From: Chloroflexota bacterium
GTDB lineage: Bacteria > Chloroflexota > Limnocylindria > Limnocylindrales > CSP1-4
Length of the DNA stretch: 7,964 nt
Assembly: GCA_021777365.1 (NCBI GenBank)
Contig: JAJYDP010000208.1
Coordinates: 1 to 7,964 of the forward strand
Reading direction: 5' to 3'
The translations under genes were made by a program, and so were the position numbers. The notes beneath the pieces are model-generated. The model saw nothing but the letters and a program-made list of their open reading frames with translations. It made no database searches and was not told the origin of the DNA. Positions 5,582 through 7,964 of the stretch are shown here, piece by piece. How positions within the stretch are numbered: the first letter of the stretch is position 1; each line of letters begins with the position of its first letter.

Positions 5582-6847
5582 TCATGTCAGGTACCTCACC
5601 CACAGGTAGAGCGTGGAGATCGCCATCGACTCGCCGACGACGAGCGCCCCATACCGGAAGAAGTCCATGAACCGGATCGGATAGCCCGCCCGCCTCGCGA
5701 GGTTGGCCACGACCACGTTGGCCGACGCGCCCACGATGGTCAGGTTCCCGCCCAGGCAGGCGCCCAGCGCCAGCGCCCACCAGAGCGGCTGGGCGGCCAG
5801 GCCGTCCGAGGTCAGCCGCTGGACGATCGGGATGGCCGTCGCGGTGTACGGGATGTTGTCCACCACGGCCGAGGCGACCGCCGAGAACCAGAGCAGCGAG
5901 ATCGCGGCCACGCCGAGGTCGCCGCCCGCGGCGCGCGCCAGCGCATCGGCGACACCACCCACGATTCCCACTCGCACGACGGCCTCAACGAGCATGAAGA
6001 GCCCCACGAAGAAGAAGAGCGTCGACCACTCGACCTCGCGCAGGGCCTCGTGTGGGTCGATCCGTGTCACCAGCAGGAGCACCGTGGCGCCGAGCAGCGC
6101 GATCGTGGCGGCCTCCAGCCCGAGCGCCGCGTGCAGGAGGAACCCGAGCAGGGTCGCCGCGATCACGGCCAGTGCGATCCGCAGCAGCGCGGGGTCTCGG
6201 ATCGCCTCGCCCTCTCGGAGCTCGAGGATCGCCTCGCGGCGCTCGTCGGGTACCTGCAGGGTGCCTCGGAAGAGCACACGGAGCGTCAGCACAACCGCCG
6301 CGAGGATGACCAGGGTCACGGGGGCCAGGTTCACAAGGAACGCCACGAAGTCCAGGCGGGCGGCCGACCCGATCAGGATGTTGGGAGGGTCGCCGATCAG
6401 CGTGGCCGTCCCGCCCACGTTGGAGGCGAGAATCTCGCTGGCGAGATAGGGCGACGGCGAGACCCCGAGCGTGCGGGCCACCGAGAGGATCACCGGGGTG
6501 ATGAGCACGACGGTCGTGACGTTGTCCAGGAAGGCAGACAGCCCGGCCGTGATGAGGGCGAAGACGACGAGCAGCCGCAACGGGTCGCCCCGCGAGAGCT
6601 TCACCGCCCGGACAGCCAGCCATTCGAAGAAACCTGTGCGCCCCAGGACGCCGGCGAGGATCATCATGCCGGCGAGCAGGAAGATGACGTTGAGATCGAT
6701 CGCCTCGAACGCCTCGCTCTGGTCGATGACGCCGAGCGCGACCACGGCAAGCCCGCCCAGCAGCGCGACGAGCGTGCGGTCGACCCGCTCGCTCGCGATG
6801 AGCACGTAGGCGGCAACGAAGATGGCGGCCGCGAGCCAGATGTCCAT
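5582..6847 (-). CDS. ArsB/NhaD-type ion transporter (SLC13/IT superfamily)
   Basis: This 421-residue inner-membrane protein has about ten or more hydrophobic segments and belongs to the ion-transporter superfamily that includes ArsB, NhaD and citrate/P-permease proteins. It shows the two-fold repeat typical of the fold. The first half carries 'AFLDNVTTVVLITPVIL' (105-121) and 'NVGGTATLIGDPPNILIG' (143-160). The second half carries 'SAVVDNIPYTATAIPIV' (326-342) and 'GGNLTIVGASANVVV' (366-380). The paired D-N motifs and the re-entrant loops after them are the substrate or ion sites in this family. A polar cytoplasmic loop (195-220) separates the halves. Candidate substrates are Na+/H+ exchange, arsenite or an organic anion. 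No arsenic-resistance genes sit nearby, so the substrate is left open. The ATG at 6845-6847 has only a weak ribosome site (GGCAGGCGG on the minus strand). An in-frame stop at 6866-6868 rules out a longer form. Confidence 0.93.
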   Translation of the reverse strand: MDIWLAAAIFVAAYVLIASERVDRTLVALLGGLAVVALGVIDQSEAFEAIDLNVIFLLAGMMILAGVLGRTGFFEWLAVRAVKLSRGDPLRLLVVFALITAGLSAFLDNVTTVVLITPVILSVARTLGVSPSPYLASEILASNVGGTATLIGDPPNILIGSAARLDFVAFLVNLAPVTLVILAAVVLTLRVLFRGTLQVPDERREAILELREGEAIRDPALLRIALAVIAATLLGFLLHAALGLEAATIALLGATVLLLVTRIDPHEALREVEWSTLFFFVGLFMLVEAVVRVGIVGGVADALARAAGGDLGVAAISLLWFSAVASAVVDNIPYTATAIPIVQRLTSDGLAAQPLWWALALGACLGGNLTIVGASANVVVANLARRAGYPIRFMDFFRYGALVVGESMAISTLYLWVRYLT

Positions 6848-6865
6848 CAGGCCGCCTGCCCGTGG

Positions 6866-7064
6866 TCACCTGCCCGCCGAGGCGAACCGCAGCCCGGCGT
6901 CAGTCGCGCGTGCTCGGAAAGAGACTGGCAGGTTTGGATCCGGCTCCAGGATGTTGCACGCCTCTTCGGCGGCCGGAACCGCGTGTGGATCCCTTCGCTC
7001 ACCCGCCCGGCCCGTCGCCGGCCGCCACCACCAGCGACGCGGGCCCGAAAGCGACCGCGTTCAT
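6866..7064 (-). pseudogene. Possible small gene broken by a frameshift
   Basis: An ATG at 7062-7064 has a strong ribosome site (AGGAGAG on the minus strand, a few bases upstream) but its frame stops after 21 codons at 6999-7001. In the +1 frame, the sequence immediately after reads on as coding-like codons through '...EEACNILEPDPNLPVSF...' to a stop at 6866-6868, 18 bp before the transporter ATG. Removing one base in the G-rich run near 7002-7018 would join both parts into one protein of about 65 residues. No family is recognised. It could be a true disrupted gene, a sequencing indel, or coincidence; the long stop-free tail has no start codon of its own except CTG. Confidence 0.3.
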
Positions 7065-7107
7065 CTTCTCTCCTGCCCTCAGCGCGAGTGTGTCACCAGC
7101 GTATCGG

Positions 7108-7124
7108 CTGGCGCAAGGCGCCAG
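7108..7124. repeat. 17-bp inverted repeat CTGGCGC-AAG-GCGCCAG
   Basis: Seven-base perfect arms flank a 3-base centre. It lies about 45 bp upstream of the small minus-strand ATG at 7064. It could be an operator or a short hairpin, but without a T-tract it is not a convincing terminator in either direction. Confidence 0.5.
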
Positions 7125-7243
7125 GCAGCCCATCGAAGTTCGGCGCCAGCGGCGCGGTGACGCGGAGCTGGAGGCCAACGCGCGGCGCTGATCCGCGACC
7201 CGATCCGGTTCCGGGTCCAGCGCGCTGCCGGCCACTCGATGGC

Positions 7244-7272
7244 TTGGCGTGCCCGCCCACGGCCCGTATCAT
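7244..7272 (+). promoter_or_regulatory. Predicted promoter of the cyclic glucan synthase gene
   Basis: TTGGCG (7244-7249) and TATCAT (7267-7272) are separated by exactly 17 bp, close to sigma70 consensus at the most conserved positions. Transcription would start near 7279, inside a small palindrome (7275-7287) and about 42 nt before the GTG start at 7321. Confidence 0.55.
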
Positions 7273-7274
7273 CG

Positions 7275-7287
7275 TCCCGTCACGGGA
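7275..7287. promoter_or_regulatory. 13-bp palindrome at the glucan synthase transcription start
   Basis: TCCCGT-C-ACGGGA has perfect 6-bp arms around one central base and covers the predicted start point. It may be an operator half of a two-site arrangement with the longer palindrome at 7297-7319, although the two sequences differ. Confidence 0.4.
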
Positions 7288-7296
7288 GCGAGGCGA

Positions 7297-7319
7297 GGAC
7301 AGCTGGGTCCCAGCTGTCC
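7297..7319. promoter_or_regulatory. Perfect 23-bp palindrome abutting the glucan synthase start codon
   Basis: Arms GGACAGCTGGG (7297-7307) and CCCAGCTGTCC (7309-7319) are exact reverse complements around a single T. One base separates the element from the GTG at 7321. It occupies the place where a Shine-Dalgarno sequence should be. In DNA it could be an operator. In RNA it would form a strong hairpin (with an enforced loop of three or more bases) between a purine-rich GAGGCGAGG stretch (7290-7298) and the start codon. Confidence 0.65.
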
Positions 7320-7320
7320 C

Positions 7321-7964
7321 GTGAGCGTGGTGGTGAGACCGATCCAAGGGCTCCGCGAGCGACCGCTCGGGGTTCGCAGGCCGGATGTCCCGCAGGACGA
7401 GCTCGAAGAGCCGATCCTCGCGGAGCTCTTCAGCGTGGAGCGGCTCGAGGAGCACGCGCAGAGCCTCGCCGCCGCCCAGACGGTCACCGGCGAGCCCGGC
7501 CGGGGACGCGCCATCCGACCCCGCGTCGCCGACAATGGCCGTGTCCTGCTCGAGTCGTATCGCGCGCTCGCCCGCGCGATCAAGGATGAGCGGTCGATCA
7601 CGCCGGCCGCGGAATGGCTCGTCGACAATTTCCACATCGTCGACGAGCAGCTGCGCGAGATTCGCGACGACCTGCCATCGGGCTACTATCGCGAGCTCCC
7701 CAAGATCGCGGAGGGCCATCTCCAGGGGTACCCACGGGTCTTCGGTCTCGCGTGGGCGTATGTCGCGCACACCGACAGCCGCTTCGATCCGGACAGCCTG
7801 CGCCGCTTCGTGCGTGCCTACCAGCGAGTCGAGCCGCTGACGATCGGGGAGCTCTGGGCGATCGCGATCAGCCTGCGGATCATCCTGGTCGAGAACCTCC
7901 GCCGCCTGGCGGAGCAGATCGTGCGAGGCCGCGCGGCACGGCAGAAGGCGGACGAGCTCGCCGA
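7321..7964 (+). CDS. Cyclic beta-1,2-glucan synthase, N-terminal part (cut by window edge)
   Basis: The frame runs off the right edge after 214 codons. Full-length NdvB/ChvB proteins are very large (about 2,800 residues) inner-membrane enzymes that build periplasmic cyclic beta-1,2-glucans from UDP-glucose using a GT84 domain and a GH94 phosphorylase-like domain. Neither of those domains is inside the window. What is visible is the highly conserved N-terminal region. It includes 'FSVERLEEHAQSLAAAQ' (37-53), 'ITPAAEWLVDNFHIVDEQ' (93-110), 'REIRDDLPSGYYRELPK' (112-128), 'GYPRVFGLAWAYVAHTDSRF' (136-155) and 'RRFVRAYQRVEPLTIGELWA' (161-180), then 'LRIILVENLRRLAE' (185-198). The GTG at 7321 is chosen because it follows the promoter and gives a normal short leader. 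GTGs at 7327, 7330 and 7333 are in frame and possible. GTG 7249 is in frame but lies within the promoter. A strong palindrome lies directly before the start. Confidence 0.93.
   Translation, partial: MSVVVRPIQGLRERPLGVRRPDVPQDELEEPILAELFSVERLEEHAQSLAAAQTVTGEPGRGRAIRPRVADNGRVLLESYRALARAIKDERSITPAAEWLVDNFHIVDEQLREIRDDLPSGYYRELPKIAEGHLQGYPRVFGLAWAYVAHTDSRFDPDSLRRFVRAYQRVEPLTIGELWAIAISLRIILVENLRRLAEQIVRGRAARQKADELA

Larger units (their letters stand above)
6848..7320. other. 473-bp divergent intergenic region
   Basis: This lies between the minus-strand transporter and the plus-strand glucan synthase and has no intact gene I can assign. It holds a possible frameshifted small minus-strand gene (6866-7064), a 17-bp inverted repeat (7108-7124), and the promoter and two palindromes of the glucan synthase gene (7244-7319). 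Between 7125 and 7243 nothing was recognised on either strand. No convincing promoter was found for the transporter gene. Confidence 0.6.

Noticed and set aside
5444..7324. A 626-codon plus-strand open frame opposite the ion transporter
   Set aside because: It lies antisense to a clearly recognisable transporter. Its translation is rich in Arg, Glu, Gln, Asp and His with no family resemblance, as expected for the reverse frame of a GC-rich gene. Its end also runs into the glucan synthase promoter.
7093..7770. A 225-codon minus-strand frame opposite the glucan synthase start
   Set aside because: It is the antisense shadow of a strongly conserved protein and covers its promoter.
1..7964. CRISPR array, tRNA, rRNA, insertion sequence or phage integration site
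   Set aside because: No regularly spaced repeats, tRNA-like folds, transposase motifs or long terminal inverted repeats were seen on either strand.

Overview
This is a GC-rich bacterial window, roughly 70% G+C by eye, with GC-ending codons throughout. It looks like environmental accessory chromosome. Several genes belong to families that use or relate to coenzyme F420: one luciferase-like monooxygenase family (LLM) enzyme and two broken split-barrel fragments. GTG starts are used, one promoter looks leaderless, and a cyclic beta-1,2-glucan synthase sits at the right edge. Together these suggest a high-GC F420-making bacterium such as Chloroflexota (Limnocylindria-like) or Actinomycetota. That placement is an inference and cannot be settled by eye.

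Layout from left to right. Positions 1-281 hold no gene I can defend. A plus-strand DUF1444/YtpQ-like protein follows (282-1049), with an imperfect GC hairpin after its stop. Convergent to it is a membrane-anchored PAS-GGDEF diguanylate cyclase (1304-2767, minus). It has a good sigma70-type promoter (2816-2843) and a perfect 10-bp inverted repeat across its likely transcription start. Next on the minus strand is a fragment of an F420-type pyridoxamine-phosphate-oxidase-like (PPOX) protein (2840-3094), then a complete vapBC toxin-antitoxin pair (3202-3913). The only clearly AT-rich stretch of the window is the vapB promoter. There an extended -10 box lies exactly where a leaderless transcript starting at the vapB ATG would need it. 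Divergent from vapB is the C-terminal piece of a DUF385/Ddn-type nitroreductase (4066-4383, plus), which converges on an intact LLM-class oxidoreductase (4414-5445, minus). A 21-bp tandem repeat separates that gene from an ArsB/NhaD-type ion transporter (5582-6847, minus). The 473-bp gap after it contains a possible frameshifted small gene and several inverted repeats. It ends in the promoter and start of a cyclic beta-1,2-glucan synthase (7321 onward, plus), cut by the window edge.

The genes do not form one clear pathway. Two themes are visible. One is envelope and lifestyle control: a c-di-GMP synthase and a cyclic glucan synthase, each preceded by a strong palindrome near its promoter or start. 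The other is an F420-related neighbourhood, with two decayed split-barrel fragments flanking vapBC and one intact LLM enzyme. No CRISPR array, tRNA, rRNA, transposase or insertion-sequence end was seen. The observations most worth following are the palindromes upstream of the diguanylate cyclase and glucan synthase genes, the leaderless vapBC promoter, and the possible frameshifted gene at 6866-7064.
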